Made by a program: the position numbers and the translations under genes. The notes beneath the pieces were generated by a model, which made no database searches, had not been told where the DNA came from, and saw only the letters and a list, made by a program, of their open reading frames with translations. Positions 52,195-61,782 of a stretch of 64,000 nucleotides of DNA are shown in pieces. The stretch is from Verrucomicrobiota bacterium (GTDB taxonomy: Bacteria; Verrucomicrobiota; Verrucomicrobiia; Opitutales; Opitutaceae). Position 1 is the stretch's first letter; the number at the start of each line of letters is the position of its first letter. The stretch lies in NCBI GenBank assembly GCA_014584295.1, contig JACTNC010000018.1:1-64000 (forward strand), given 5' to 3'.

Positions 52195-53385
52195 ATGAAA
52201 ATTGTCGACCTAAGGGTTCGTTGTGTAGCGATACCACTTACCTGCCAGCTGCGGCACAATACAGGCGTGCACCCCGGCTACTTTCTCCGTACCATCCTGG
52301 AACTCGTCACTGACGAAGGAATCACCGGGCTCGGCGAAGTGGGTGGCGGGGACCAGCGGGGCGCATTGCAAAAGCTGAAGCCGCGCGTGCTCGGCCTCGA
52401 TCCGTTTCACCTCGAGGTCATCAAGCTCAAGGTGCTCCGATCGATCTACTACATGTCGAACGCGCGCCTCTACGCGGCGATCGAGATGGCCTGTCTTGAC
52501 ATCCAGGGCAAGGCCCTCAATCGACCGATGAGCGATCTGCTTGGCGGGGCTGTCCGTGATCGGATTCCGATGATCGCCTACCTTTTCTGGCGTTACGATC
52601 GGCCAGGCGGAGGCGATGACACCCGTGCGGAGGATCTCGCCGATTGGTGCGAAGAGCTGCATCACACGCTCGGCGTCCGCGCGATGAAGCTGAAGGCGGG
52701 CGTCATGGAGCCTGACGAGGAGGCCCGGGTGCTCGAACTCTGCCGCCAGCGCCTCGGCCCTCAATTCGGCCTGCGCATTGATCCAAATGGCGTGTGGTCT
52801 GTTCCGACCGCTGTCAGAATTGGCCGTCGTCTCGAACCGTTGGGACTTGAATATTTCGAGGACCCATCATGGGGGCTCAACGGCAATGCCACGGTCCGCC
52901 AGCAGGTCCGCATCCCGATCGCAACCAACATGTATCCCGCGCGGTTCGATGACCTGGCACCAGCCATCAAGCTTGGGTCGGTCGACATCGTGCTGACCGA
53001 TCTTCATTATTGGGAGGGACCGCGCGGAGTGAAGGATCTCTGCGCTTTCTGTCGCATCTTCAATCTCGGTATTGCCATGCACTCGGGAGCCGAGTTCGGA
53101 ATCGAACTGGCCGCGATGCTGCACACGGCGAGCACCATCCCCGAGATGACCTTTGCCGGTGACGCGCATTATCACTATCTTACCGACGACATCATCGAGG
53201 GAGGTCCCATGCGCTATGTTGACGGCAGTCTGGCAGTGCCGACCGGCCCTGGACTTGGTGTGAAACTCGACGAGGAGAAGATGCGGCGATATGAGAAATA
53301 CTACGAGGAAAAGGGAGACTACTATGCCCGTTTCCATCAAGATCCCCGCCGTCCCGATTGGTATCCGACTGTGGGCGGCTGGTAA
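52195..53385 (+). CDS. Enolase-superfamily sugar-acid dehydratase, glucarate-dehydratase-like
   Basis: This 396-residue protein has the capping domain at 1-125 and a modified TIM barrel. Catalytic KxK is K165-L-K167. Metal ligands are D196 (RIDPNG), E222 (YFEDP) and N245 in IATNM, the asparagine ligand typical of glucarate dehydratases. The general base is H296 in IAMHSGAEFGI. Such enzymes dehydrate glucarate/idarate or similar acids to keto-deoxy acids, which an RraA-like or other aldolase could then split. The C-terminal tail (RRYEKYYEEKGDYYARFHQDPRRPDWYPTVGGW) is characteristic of GlucD relatives acting on unknown acids. Substrate is not proven. Confidence 0.87.
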   Translation: MKIVDLRVRCVAIPLTCQLRHNTGVHPGYFLRTILELVTDEGITGLGEVGGGDQRGALQKLKPRVLGLDPFHLEVIKLKVLRSIYYMSNARLYAAIEMACLDIQGKALNRPMSDLLGGAVRDRIPMIAYLFWRYDRPGGGDDTRAEDLADWCEELHHTLGVRAMKLKAGVMEPDEEARVLELCRQRLGPQFGLRIDPNGVWSVPTAVRIGRRLEPLGLEYFEDPSWGLNGNATVRQQVRIPIATNMYPARFDDLAPAIKLGSVDIVLTDLHYWEGPRGVKDLCAFCRIFNLGIAMHSGAEFGIELAAMLHTASTIPEMTFAGDAHYHYLTDDIIEGGPMRYVDGSLAVPTGPGLGVKLDEEKMRRYEKYYEEKGDYYARFHQDPRRPDWYPTVGGW

Positions 53386-53975
53386 GCCCGCGGCATCTGT
53401 CGCGGAAATCATCCGTGATGGAGTTCATCCGGGTGAACCTGGGAGGGATGATACAGGCTCAATCACTTGCCGAAAGATGCAATTGAGGACGCTTCATTGA
53501 ACACATTGGAAATCGAGACATGGGATGGTCAACGGATTTGTCCATCCTCCGAAAGTTGGGGGGCGCTCGACTCAATGAATATCGTTCGCCACCAGTCATT
53601 GGCATGGCGCAGGAACTGAGAGGGCTCACGCCGCTTGGCCGAGAATCTTGAAAATCTGCATTATGGAATTGGCTCAGGAGCTGTTTCTGATCTGATTCAA
53701 TAGAGAGAAAAGGGTTTCAAAAAAGACGTTGAGCATGGTGGAGGGATTTTGGGACTATGGGCCAATCCCCGGCAAAGTCATCGAGTCCTCCCGATGACAC
53801 CTTACTCCAAGAGCAATTCGACCATTTTCCAACAACCTGTTTGCTTTTCGGTACTGCGGTTCTTGTTGACGGACCGTGTCCCTCAACGGGTTCCTGGCAC
53901 TTCCAGAAATCAATGACCGACATTGGGCGAGGTGGATCGCGGCATGAGCCATTCCATTCGGCTAGAAATATTCTG
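53386..53975. other. Gene-free spacer before the Tat-exported enzyme
   Basis: About 590 nt contain no supported gene. The downstream frame is open from 53757, but this stretch lacks family similarity and precedes the Tat leader. No terminator or operator was recognised. Confidence 0.5.
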
Positions 53976-55211
53976 ATGAACTCACAACACGACTCTCAAC
54001 TTACCCGGCGCGACGCGCTGAAGTCCGGATTGGCATTGGCGGCGACGACTGTGCTCGGTTCGGCTGTCACGCCACGCATTTTCGCTGCTCAACCCGCCGC
54101 CAGAACGGGCGGGGTGACCCTCTCTGGTCATCGGCTTACGCGACCGTTGGCGATAACGATGTGGGACTTCTCCTGGCTCGAACGCCGCTGGCCGGGCGCG
54201 GGTTATGAAGACTGGGACCACGCGCTCGACGAGCTCAAGCTGCGTGGATATGATGCCCTGCGTATTGATGTTTATCCGCACTTGATCGCGGCCGATGCCG
54301 AGCGCGAATGGGAACTGCTCCCCAATTGGAACAATCAAGACTGGGGGAGTCCTGCGCGAAACCGTGTGCGCGTGCAACCGGAGCTGAACGAATTCATTGC
54401 CAAGTGCGGCGAGCGCGGACTCCTGGTTGGCCTCTCCACGTGGTTCCGTCAGGATGTGGATGACATCCGGATGAAAATCACTTCGCCCGAAGAGATGGGT
54501 CGCATATGGATTGCCGCTCTTGATTCGATTGAGCCGAAACTGCGCCGCCATGTTCTCTACGTGGATCTGTGCAATGAATTTCCCCTTTCAGCCAGACACT
54601 TTCTTCCTCCGGGATTCAAGCGCGCGACGCCTGAAGGTGAACGATGGATGCGGGATTCGATTGCCATTGTCCGGAAAGCCTATCCGCAGTTCAGCTATAC
54701 CTTCTCGTTTGGCAGCGAATTGGACACCTGGAAGCAGCAGGACGTGTCATTCCACGACGTCCTGGATCCGCATGTTTGGATGACCACGTTCAGTGATTTC
54801 TACAAGCAGGTTGGCTATAATTTTGATCGATTCGACTCAAAGGGTTACGAGAATCTTGTGGCAAATGGCGAACGGCTGTATCGCTCCAAGCCGCTCCATT
54901 GGCAGTCGCGCCTCGAATATGGCATCAACCAAATGGCTGAGTGGTCGCGTGTCAGCGGCAAGCCGTTGATCTGCACGGAATGCTGGGGAATCGTGGATTA
55001 CAAAGACTGGCCGCTATTGAACTGGGACTGGGTAAAGGAACTGTGCGATTTGGGCGTACGCTGGGCCACGGCTACGGAATGCTGGGTGGCAATGGCCACG
55101 AGCAATTTCTGCGGGCCGCAGTTTCGAGGGATGTGGCGCGATGTTGCCTGGCATCGCCGGCTGACCGATATGATTCACAACGGGAAGATCAGATCCCTGC
55201 GATCACCTTGA
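53976..55211 (+). CDS. Tat-exported GH5-like (cellulase-like) glycoside hydrolase
   Basis: This 411-residue protein has a twin-arginine leader (LTRRDALKSGLALAATTVLGSA, arginines at 11-12), so it is exported folded. The TIM barrel has LAITMWDFSWLERRWPG, LKLRGYDALRIDVYP, acid/base E201 in VDLCNEFP, and nucleophile E335 in PLICTECWGIVD, which is the clan GH-A pattern of two glutamates. It resembles the sugar-binding cellulase-like proteins common in Bacteroidota and Verrucomicrobiota. The linkage specificity cannot be read. A Tat signal suggests a cofactor, metal or rapid folding. The start at 53976 is chosen for the leader. Confidence 0.75.
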   Translation: MNSQHDSQLTRRDALKSGLALAATTVLGSAVTPRIFAAQPAARTGGVTLSGHRLTRPLAITMWDFSWLERRWPGAGYEDWDHALDELKLRGYDALRIDVYPHLIAADAEREWELLPNWNNQDWGSPARNRVRVQPELNEFIAKCGERGLLVGLSTWFRQDVDDIRMKITSPEEMGRIWIAALDSIEPKLRRHVLYVDLCNEFPLSARHFLPPGFKRATPEGERWMRDSIAIVRKAYPQFSYTFSFGSELDTWKQQDVSFHDVLDPHVWMTTFSDFYKQVGYNFDRFDSKGYENLVANGERLYRSKPLHWQSRLEYGINQMAEWSRVSGKPLICTECWGIVDYKDWPLLNWDWVKELCDLGVRWATATECWVAMATSNFCGPQFRGMWRDVAWHRRLTDMIHNGKIRSLRSP

Positions 55212-55914
55212 ATGGGTAAGCGCAGGCAAGGGCATTCTTGAGTCGATGATGGAGTGCTTTCGAAGCGGGGATGAGCAAGCACCGCCATGGCCTTATCATT
55301 TGAAAAAGCGGGTATGAAGGCTGAATCGAGCGGCGAATATGTCCTCTCTGACGCCTTTCCTCCTTTTCTGACGCTGCGTGGGAATTGTTCGGAGCCGAGG
55401 CTGCGGGCGCCGGAGATTGAAGCCTGCAAAGTTCAGGCGATTGGAGTCGTTTCAGGCTGAATTCCCCAATGGCTGATTACTCGGGAGTATCAGCCAATGA
55501 GCGACTTCGCGGATCGATCAGTGTGCCCACGTTGCTGTCGCTATCAACGCTCGGCATGGAGGCTATGCCGGTGCTTAGAATCGCAAGCTGGCGCAGCGGT
55601 CCCCCACCGCATGCTACGAGAAGCGACCTAGTGATGTGAACGCCCCACGTTTGGCGACGTCACAGCTTGACGATCGCCGCGATCAGGAATGGAGGCCGGA
55701 TGGGCTGACGTAATGAGAACCTTCTGCGCGCTTCTTCATTTCTGCGGACAAACGGAGGCAGCATGCTGGGCGAGCGCATAGAGCCGGGACGCTGATCACA
55801 GGATTTGCTTTACAGGAAAAGCTACAGGACATTTGTCCGGGGCGGCATCGCGAAGGATTTTCAGATGACTTTACCCGGCCTCCACCAGCTTCAGATGCCA
55901 AAGCCACTTTACCC
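55212..55914. other. Gene-free spacer before sulfatase pair
   Basis: About 700 nt hold no supported reading frame. The only structure noted is a long hairpin at 55468-55499. The next gene starts at 55915. Confidence 0.5.
55468..55499. repeat. Long imperfect hairpin in gene-free spacer
   Basis: GGCTGAT-tACTC-ggg-AGTATCAGCC folds into a stem of about 11 bp with one bulged T. It extends outward through CAAT/AATG with one mismatch. No T-run or GTAG foot is present, so it is neither a clear terminator nor a member of the REP family seen at 40 and 43 kb. Confidence 0.4.
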
Positions 55915-57825
55915 ATGAAATTGATCGCCAGCACTCTTGTCGCGCTGTGGTGTCTCATGCCGGTCTCGATTGCGCCGCTGCGCGCGGCTGACAGGCCGAA
56001 CATCCTCTGGATTACGAATGAGGACATGAGTCCGAACCTCGGATGTTATGGGGACCAAACGGCGCGGTCGCCGAACATCGATGCCCTGGCTAGGTCGGCG
56101 GTGCGCTACACGCGGGCATTTTCGGCCGCGCCGGTTTGCTCGCCGTCGCGCGCAACCCTCATCACGGGGGTGTGCGCAAACTCGCTCGGCAATCCGCACC
56201 TGCGCTGCGAATTCTTGCTGCCGGAGGGATTCGAGGGATATGCCGGCTATCTGCGGAAGGCGGGATATTACACGACTAACAACGTCAAGACGGACTACAA
56301 TCTGAAGGACGAGGCGCGGTATGTGCGCGAGTGGTGGAATGAGTGCAGCGAGAAGGCGCATTGGCGCAATCGTGCGCCCAGCCAGCCGTTCATGGCGGTG
56401 TTCAACATCATGGACACGCACCAGTCGCGCACAAGCGCATGGCCGGAGGAGCAGTTTGAGCGTGAGATTGCGAGCCAGCTTGCTCCCGGCGAGCGCACGG
56501 ATCCCGCCACGGTCATGGTACCTCCGTTTTATCCGGACACTCCATCCTCAAGGAAGGCCATGGCGCGTTATTACGATTGCATCGCTGTCATGGACCACAA
56601 GGTCGGAGCGATCCTGCGTGAGCTTGAGGCCGACGGTCTGGCCGACGATACGATCGTCTTCTACTACTCGGACCACGGCATGGGCATGCCTCGGGGCAAA
56701 CGGCTCCTCTACGATTCCGGGATGCATGTGCCGCTGCTGATCCATTTTCCCGAGAAGTGGGAACGCTTTGCGCGCGGAGCTCCCGGCAGCACGGTGGATC
56801 GCCTGGTTTCGTTTGTGGACTTTGCACCTACGTTGCTGAGCCTGGCGGGCATCCCAATTCCCGAGCACTTCCAGGGAAGCGCTTTTCTCGGTGAGGCCGC
56901 GAAGACTCCCCGCAAGTATGTGTTTGGGGCGCGCGACCGCGTGGATGAGGCTTTCGATACGGCGCGCTCGGTTCGTGATGCGCGCTGGCTCTACATCCGC
57001 AACTACCGCCCCCATCTTTCGTGGGGTTCTCCTGAATCCTATTCCGACACGAGTCCGTTTCGTGTCGAACTGCTCGCCGAGGCTGCTGCGGGCAGGCTGG
57101 GCAAGGGGCCCACGGCATGGCTCGCTCCGACGAGACCGCTTGAAGAGCTCTACGATACGCAAGCCGATCCCTATCAGCTCAAGAACCTCGCTGGCGACCC
57201 TGCTCATCGCGCGGTGCTGAAGCGGATGCGCACCACCTTGCACGACTGGCTGATCGAGATTCGGGATGCGTCCTTTGTCTCCGAGGAAGAGGTGATGCAT
57301 CATACGGGTGGAAGCTCGCCTTACACGTGGGTGCGCAAGGGCGACGATTATCCGCTGGAACGCATCCTCAAGATCGCAGGCATGGTTGGCGATCCCGGGG
57401 CAGCGGCGGACCAGCGTAGGTCTCTGACAGACGCCAACAGCATTGTCCGCTATTGGGCGGCCGTCGGGGTTTCCGCCAACAAGAAGGCGGCACGCGACTC
57501 ACGAAAGGAGCTGCTGCCGCTTCTCAACGATTCCTCCGCGGCAGTCCGCGTCGAGGCGGCCGGTGCACTCCTGGCGACGAATGATGCCAAGGCAGCGGCT
57601 GAGATACTCGTACATGAAATTCTGGGTAGCGATCTGAACGCGGCGCTCCATGCCGCCCGCATTCTTGAACTTGCGGGCGAACCCGCGCGCCCGTACCTGG
57701 CCGAGCTCCGGCCGCGCTGGACAATGGCAAAGTCACACTGGCAGAAATCCTACCTCGAGTACTACATCTCCATGGCGCTTGGGGCGTTGATCGCGCATTT
57801 TGATCCCACCTTTGCCCAGTACTGA
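55915..57825 (+). CDS. Secreted sulfatase with HEAT-like C-terminal tail (C-S-P-S-R)
   Basis: The product is 636 residues with a leader LIASTLVALWCLMPVSIAPLRA. The metal site is NILWITNEDMSPNLGCYGD and the formylglycine motif is C75-S-P-S-R. Other blocks are FYYSDHGMGMPRGKRLLYDSGMHVPLL and YDTQADPYQLKNLAGD. From about 490 onward are HEAT-like helices (SIVRYWAAVGVSANK, AVRVEAAGALLATND, AALHAARILELAGEPARPYL). It is the close paralogue of the sulfatase at 40824, which has C-A-V-A-R instead. It is followed after 7 nt by a second sulfatase, so the two are co-transcribed and probably desulfate different positions of the same polymer. Confidence 0.91.
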   Translation: MKLIASTLVALWCLMPVSIAPLRAADRPNILWITNEDMSPNLGCYGDQTARSPNIDALARSAVRYTRAFSAAPVCSPSRATLITGVCANSLGNPHLRCEFLLPEGFEGYAGYLRKAGYYTTNNVKTDYNLKDEARYVREWWNECSEKAHWRNRAPSQPFMAVFNIMDTHQSRTSAWPEEQFEREIASQLAPGERTDPATVMVPPFYPDTPSSRKAMARYYDCIAVMDHKVGAILRELEADGLADDTIVFYYSDHGMGMPRGKRLLYDSGMHVPLLIHFPEKWERFARGAPGSTVDRLVSFVDFAPTLLSLAGIPIPEHFQGSAFLGEAAKTPRKYVFGARDRVDEAFDTARSVRDARWLYIRNYRPHLSWGSPESYSDTSPFRVELLAEAAAGRLGKGPTAWLAPTRPLEELYDTQADPYQLKNLAGDPAHRAVLKRMRTTLHDWLIEIRDASFVSEEEVMHHTGGSSPYTWVRKGDDYPLERILKIAGMVGDPGAAADQRRSLTDANSIVRYWAAVGVSANKKAARDSRKELLPLLNDSSAAVRVEAAGALLATNDAKAAAEILVHEILGSDLNAALHAARILELAGEPARPYLAELRPRWTMAKSHWQKSYLEYYISMALGALIAHFDPTFAQY

Positions 57826-57832
57826 GACCGCC

Positions 57833-59365
57833 ATGTGCCTCCGACTCCTTGCATGCCTGCTCTCCACCGCGGCAATCGCGTCGGCAGCGGCTTCCCGACC
57901 AAACATCCTGTTCATCTTCTCTGACGATCATGGAACGCAGGCGATCAGCGCCTATGGAGAGAAACGCCATCTGATCAACACACCGAACATCGATCGAATC
58001 GCTCGCGAAGGCATACGATTCGATCGGTGCCTCGTGACAAATTCTCTCTGTGGCCCGAGCCGTGCGACGGTGCTGACTGGAAAATACAGTCACCTCAATG
58101 GATTCTACAACAACACCAACTCCAGGTTTGACGGAAGTCAGACCACGTTTCCCAAGCTTCTGCTCGCGGCAGGCTATCAAACAGCGCTTGTTGGAAAGTG
58201 GCACCTTGTCTCCGATCCCACCGGATTTGACTTCTGGGAGGTCCTTCCGGGCCAGGGTCAGTATTTCAATCCGCCGATGATCCGGAACGGAGAGAAGGTG
58301 ACGTTCAAGGGGTACGTGACCGACATTATCACCGATGAGTCGATCGCGTGGCTCAAGAAGAGGGACAAGACGAAGCCGTTCCTCATGATGGTCCAGAACA
58401 AGGCGCCCCACGGGGAATGGTCGCCGGCCATGCGCGATCTCAATTGGGACAAGGGTCGGGTGTATCCCGAGCCGGAAACCCTTTTCGATATCTATGGCAA
58501 CGGTCGTGGCCTCGCTTGGCGGGATCAAGATTTGAATCTTGCGAAGACCTTCAATGAACGCCTCGCCAAGCTGGTCCCGCCTCCGTCCCTGGATCCGGAG
58601 CAACGGGCCCTTTGGGATGCCTACTTTGGTCCGCGCAATGCGGCTTTCCGCAAGGCGGCACCGACCGGGCGGGATCTGGTGCGCTGGAGGTACCAGACCT
58701 ACATGCATGACTATCTCGGAACCGTGAAAGGGATCGACGACAATGTCGGTCGCCTGCTGGCCGCCCTGGAAGCGGAAGGCCTCGCGGATAACACAATCGT
58801 CATCTACGCCAGCGACCAGGGATTTTTCATGGGTGAGCACGGCTGGTACGACAAACGGTGGGTGTTGGAGGAGTCGCTTCGCACGCCGTTTGTCCTTCGC
58901 TGGCCAGGCAAGGTCAGACCAGGCAGCACCAATGGCGACATTGTTTCGGTCCTGGATTTTGCGCAGACGCTGCTGGATGCGGCGGGCGTGCAGGCACCTG
59001 CTGACATGCAGGGCCGCAGCCTCATGCCACTCCTGCGCGGAGAGCATCCGAAGGATTGGCGCACCAGTTTCTACTACCATTTCTACGAATTCCCGACACC
59101 CAACCGCGTTCGACCGCATGAAGCGGTTGTCACGCAGCGTTACAAACTGGCGCACTACTACGGCGATGTTGACGACTGGGAACTCTACGATCTGAAGCGC
59201 AACCCGCTGGAAACGATCAATTTCATTTCCGATCCGTCCTATGCCAAGGTGATCAAGGACCTGAAGGCGGAACTCACGCGGCTGCGCTCCCAGTATCATG
59301 TGCCGCCGAAACCCCCGCGCTCCGCGCATGGCAATCTGCCGTTCCCCGGTGAAGAACTGAATTGA
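57833..59365 (+). CDS. Secreted type I sulfatase (C-G-P-S-R)
   Basis: The product is 510 residues with a short leader (MCLRLLACLLSTAAIASAAA). The metal site is NILFIFSDDHGTQAISAYG, with formylglycine C73 in NSLCGPSRATVLTG. Further signatures are GYQTALVGKWHLVS, IYASDQGFFMGEHGWYDKRWVLEESLRTPFVLRWPGK and YDLKRNPLETINFISDPSY. The GEHGWYDK block is typical of N-sulfoglucosamine and iduronate/heparan-type sulfatase-like families and is close to that in the sulfatase at 29698. It has no HEAT tail. It starts 7 nt after the previous sulfatase stop, and the quinoprotein gene follows after 46 nt. Confidence 0.92.
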   Translation: MCLRLLACLLSTAAIASAAASRPNILFIFSDDHGTQAISAYGEKRHLINTPNIDRIAREGIRFDRCLVTNSLCGPSRATVLTGKYSHLNGFYNNTNSRFDGSQTTFPKLLLAAGYQTALVGKWHLVSDPTGFDFWEVLPGQGQYFNPPMIRNGEKVTFKGYVTDIITDESIAWLKKRDKTKPFLMMVQNKAPHGEWSPAMRDLNWDKGRVYPEPETLFDIYGNGRGLAWRDQDLNLAKTFNERLAKLVPPPSLDPEQRALWDAYFGPRNAAFRKAAPTGRDLVRWRYQTYMHDYLGTVKGIDDNVGRLLAALEAEGLADNTIVIYASDQGFFMGEHGWYDKRWVLEESLRTPFVLRWPGKVRPGSTNGDIVSVLDFAQTLLDAAGVQAPADMQGRSLMPLLRGEHPKDWRTSFYYHFYEFPTPNRVRPHEAVVTQRYKLAHYYGDVDDWELYDLKRNPLETINFISDPSYAKVIKDLKAELTRLRSQYHVPPKPPRSAHGNLPFPGEELN

Positions 59366-59411
59366 GCCCAGACCGTCGCGACGGACAGTCTTCCTCGACT
59401 TCCACCCCTGA

Positions 59412-61577
59412 ATGAACGCTAACCTTCTTCCACACAAATCGACATTCCTGCTGGCCCTGATGCTGACGACCGTCACTTGGAATCCCGTCCGCAGTTTGGC
59501 CTCGAGTTCAGCCGATTGGCCCCATTACCTGGGAGTTGAAGGCACGCATTACTCCCGCCTTTCAGCCATCAATCGGGGAAACGTCGCGAAGCTGAAACCC
59601 GCATGGATTTTCCGCGCGGGCGATGTCGCCAAGAACACGCAGATTCAATGCAATCCCCTGATCGTGGATGGCGTGCTCTACGGAACAACGCCGCAGCTCA
59701 ACCTGTTTGCGCTCGATGCCGGCACAGGCCGTGAACTCTGGCGATTCGATCCCTTTGCCAACGGCAAGGATTCCACCTCCAGGAAAGGAGTGAACCGGGG
59801 CCTTGCGTACTGGAGTGCAGGAAATGAGAGCCGCATTTTCTACACGGCGGGAAGCAACATTTGCGCGATCGACCCGAAGACCGGGCACCTGATCGAAAGT
59901 TTCGGTCAAGGCGGGCGTGTAGATCTGTTTGAAGGTCTGGGCCGGGATGTGCGCGGGCTTTTCCTTGTAGGTACCTCGCCGGGTGCCGTTTATCGGGATG
60001 TTTTTATTGTATCAACGCGGGTTGGTGAGGGACCCGGGCCCGCTGCACCGGGTCACATCCGCGCCTATGATGTTCGAACCGGAAAGCTCCGTTGGATCTT
60101 TCATACGATCCCGCACCCGGGCGAATTCGGTCATGACACCTGGCCCGAAGGTGCATGGAAGAAGATTGGTGGCGCCAACAACTGGGCGGGCATCGCCATC
60201 GATGAGAAGCGTGGGCTTGCTTTCGTGCCCACGGGCTCGGCGTCCTTCGACTTCTGGGGAGGCAACCGAAAAGGGACCAATCTCTTTTCGAACTGCCTTC
60301 TCGCGCTCGATGCGCTCACCGGTGAGCGCAGATGGCATTTCCAGTTCACCCATCATGACCTGTGGGACCGCGATCCTCCGGCTGCACCGGTGCTGTGTCA
60401 GGTGCGCCGCGACGGACGACTGGTTGATGCGGTGGTGCAGGTGACCAAATCCGGCCATGTGTGGGCCTTTGATCGGGACACCGGCGAATCGCTTTTCCCG
60501 TGGGAGGAGCGTCCGGTTCCACAGACGAAACTCAAGGGTGAGGCAACCTGGCCAACGCAGCCGGTGCCTTTGAAACCGGCGCCCTTTGCACGGCAGCAGT
60601 TCACCGAGGACGAAGTCACGAATCGCACGCCTGCGGCGCATGCCGCGGTGCTGCAGCGCGTGCGCGAACTCGATCCTCATGTTCCGTTTGCCCCACCGAG
60701 CGAACGGGGCACGATTGTTCTGCCCGGATTTGACGGCGGTGCCGAGTGGGGCGGGCCGGCGGTCGATCCCGAAGGCATTCTTTACGTAAACAGCAGCGAG
60801 ATGGCATGGATTCTCCAGATGATTCCCGCGCGGCCGGGAGGGGCGGATGGAGGGCGGATTCTCTATACGCAACTCTGCATGAGCTGTCACGGCCCCGACC
60901 GGCAGGGCAATCCCGCGGGGAACATCCCGAGCCTTGTTGGACTTTCACAGCGTACGAATCGTGATGCGGTCTCCACAATTCTTCGCGGAGGAAAAGGAAT
61001 GATGCCCGCGTTCGGTTTCCTCCGCGCTGCGCAGCGTGAGGCCCTTGTTGATTACCTCCTTGATGTGCCCCATGCACCCAGGGCGGAGGCACGCAACGAA
61101 GCGGCGAGCAAGCAGGAGCCAACCGGTGAGGAGATGGTTCTGGCGGACATTCCCTACACGACGACGGGATACAATCGTTACTTCGATGCCGACGGTTACC
61201 CCGCGATCAAGCCCCCCTGGGGCACGCTCAATGCCATCGATCTCAACACCGGGGAGTATCTCTGGCGTCGGCCGCTCGGCGAATTGCCGGAGCTCACTGC
61301 CGCTGGGATTGCTCCGACGGGTACGGAAAATTATGGCGGTCCACTCGTCACCGCAGGTGATTTGATCTTCATCGCAGCCTCGAAGGATGAAAAGTTCCGC
61401 GCCTTCGACCGCAAGACCGGCGATCTGCTGTGGGAAACATCACTTCCCGCAGGCGGCTACGCAACACCAGCGACCTATGCGGTGAATGGTCGACAATACG
61501 TGGTCATTGCCGCAGGCGGCGGGAAGATGGGCACAAAGTCAGGAGATGCCTACGTCGCCTTCGCTCTGCCGGAGTAG
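59412..61577 (+). CDS. PQQ-dependent dehydrogenase with inserted cytochrome c domain
   Basis: The product is 721 residues with a leader (TFLLALMLTTVTWNPVRSLA). It is an eight-bladed quinoprotein propeller: DWPHYLGVEGTHYSRLSAIN, LNLFALDAGTGRELWRFDP, HIRAYDVRTGKLRWIFHTIP, HHDLWDRDPPAAPVL, HVWAFDRDTGESLFPWEERPVP, AFDRKTGDLLWETSLPAGGYATPATY. Between blades, at about residues 475-560, lies a cytochrome c domain with CMSCH and Met in GMMPAFGFL. This is the glucose/polyol quinoprotein type in which electrons pass from PQQ to an internal haem. No PQQ synthesis genes are present in the window. It may oxidise a sugar released by the neighbouring sulfatases and hydrolases. Confidence 0.9.
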   Translation: MNANLLPHKSTFLLALMLTTVTWNPVRSLASSSADWPHYLGVEGTHYSRLSAINRGNVAKLKPAWIFRAGDVAKNTQIQCNPLIVDGVLYGTTPQLNLFALDAGTGRELWRFDPFANGKDSTSRKGVNRGLAYWSAGNESRIFYTAGSNICAIDPKTGHLIESFGQGGRVDLFEGLGRDVRGLFLVGTSPGAVYRDVFIVSTRVGEGPGPAAPGHIRAYDVRTGKLRWIFHTIPHPGEFGHDTWPEGAWKKIGGANNWAGIAIDEKRGLAFVPTGSASFDFWGGNRKGTNLFSNCLLALDALTGERRWHFQFTHHDLWDRDPPAAPVLCQVRRDGRLVDAVVQVTKSGHVWAFDRDTGESLFPWEERPVPQTKLKGEATWPTQPVPLKPAPFARQQFTEDEVTNRTPAAHAAVLQRVRELDPHVPFAPPSERGTIVLPGFDGGAEWGGPAVDPEGILYVNSSEMAWILQMIPARPGGADGGRILYTQLCMSCHGPDRQGNPAGNIPSLVGLSQRTNRDAVSTILRGGKGMMPAFGFLRAAQREALVDYLLDVPHAPRAEARNEAASKQEPTGEEMVLADIPYTTTGYNRYFDADGYPAIKPPWGTLNAIDLNTGEYLWRRPLGELPELTAAGIAPTGTENYGGPLVTAGDLIFIAASKDEKFRAFDRKTGDLLWETSLPAGGYATPATYAVNGRQYVVIAAGGGKMGTKSGDAYVAFALPE

Positions 61578-61782
61578 GCTCTCGAAAGCGTTCGTGATAC
61601 ACGCGTGATTGGGGAGGCGCCTGTTTGAACCTCACGAAATGATGACACGATTGCCGAGGCGACGGTGAGGTGACCTGCTGCGGCGAAGATAGGCGCTTGC
61701 AGTTCGAAGGCCGTGAGTCCAGCTCTTGGCGTTCAAAACTTTTGCTTGCGTAACGGGAGCGATCGGGATTTTCACAGGGCTG

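Noticed and set aside
57524..59476. 650-codon minus-strand open frame across the sulfatase pair
   Set aside because: A shadow of two well-supported sulfatases; no recognisable domain.
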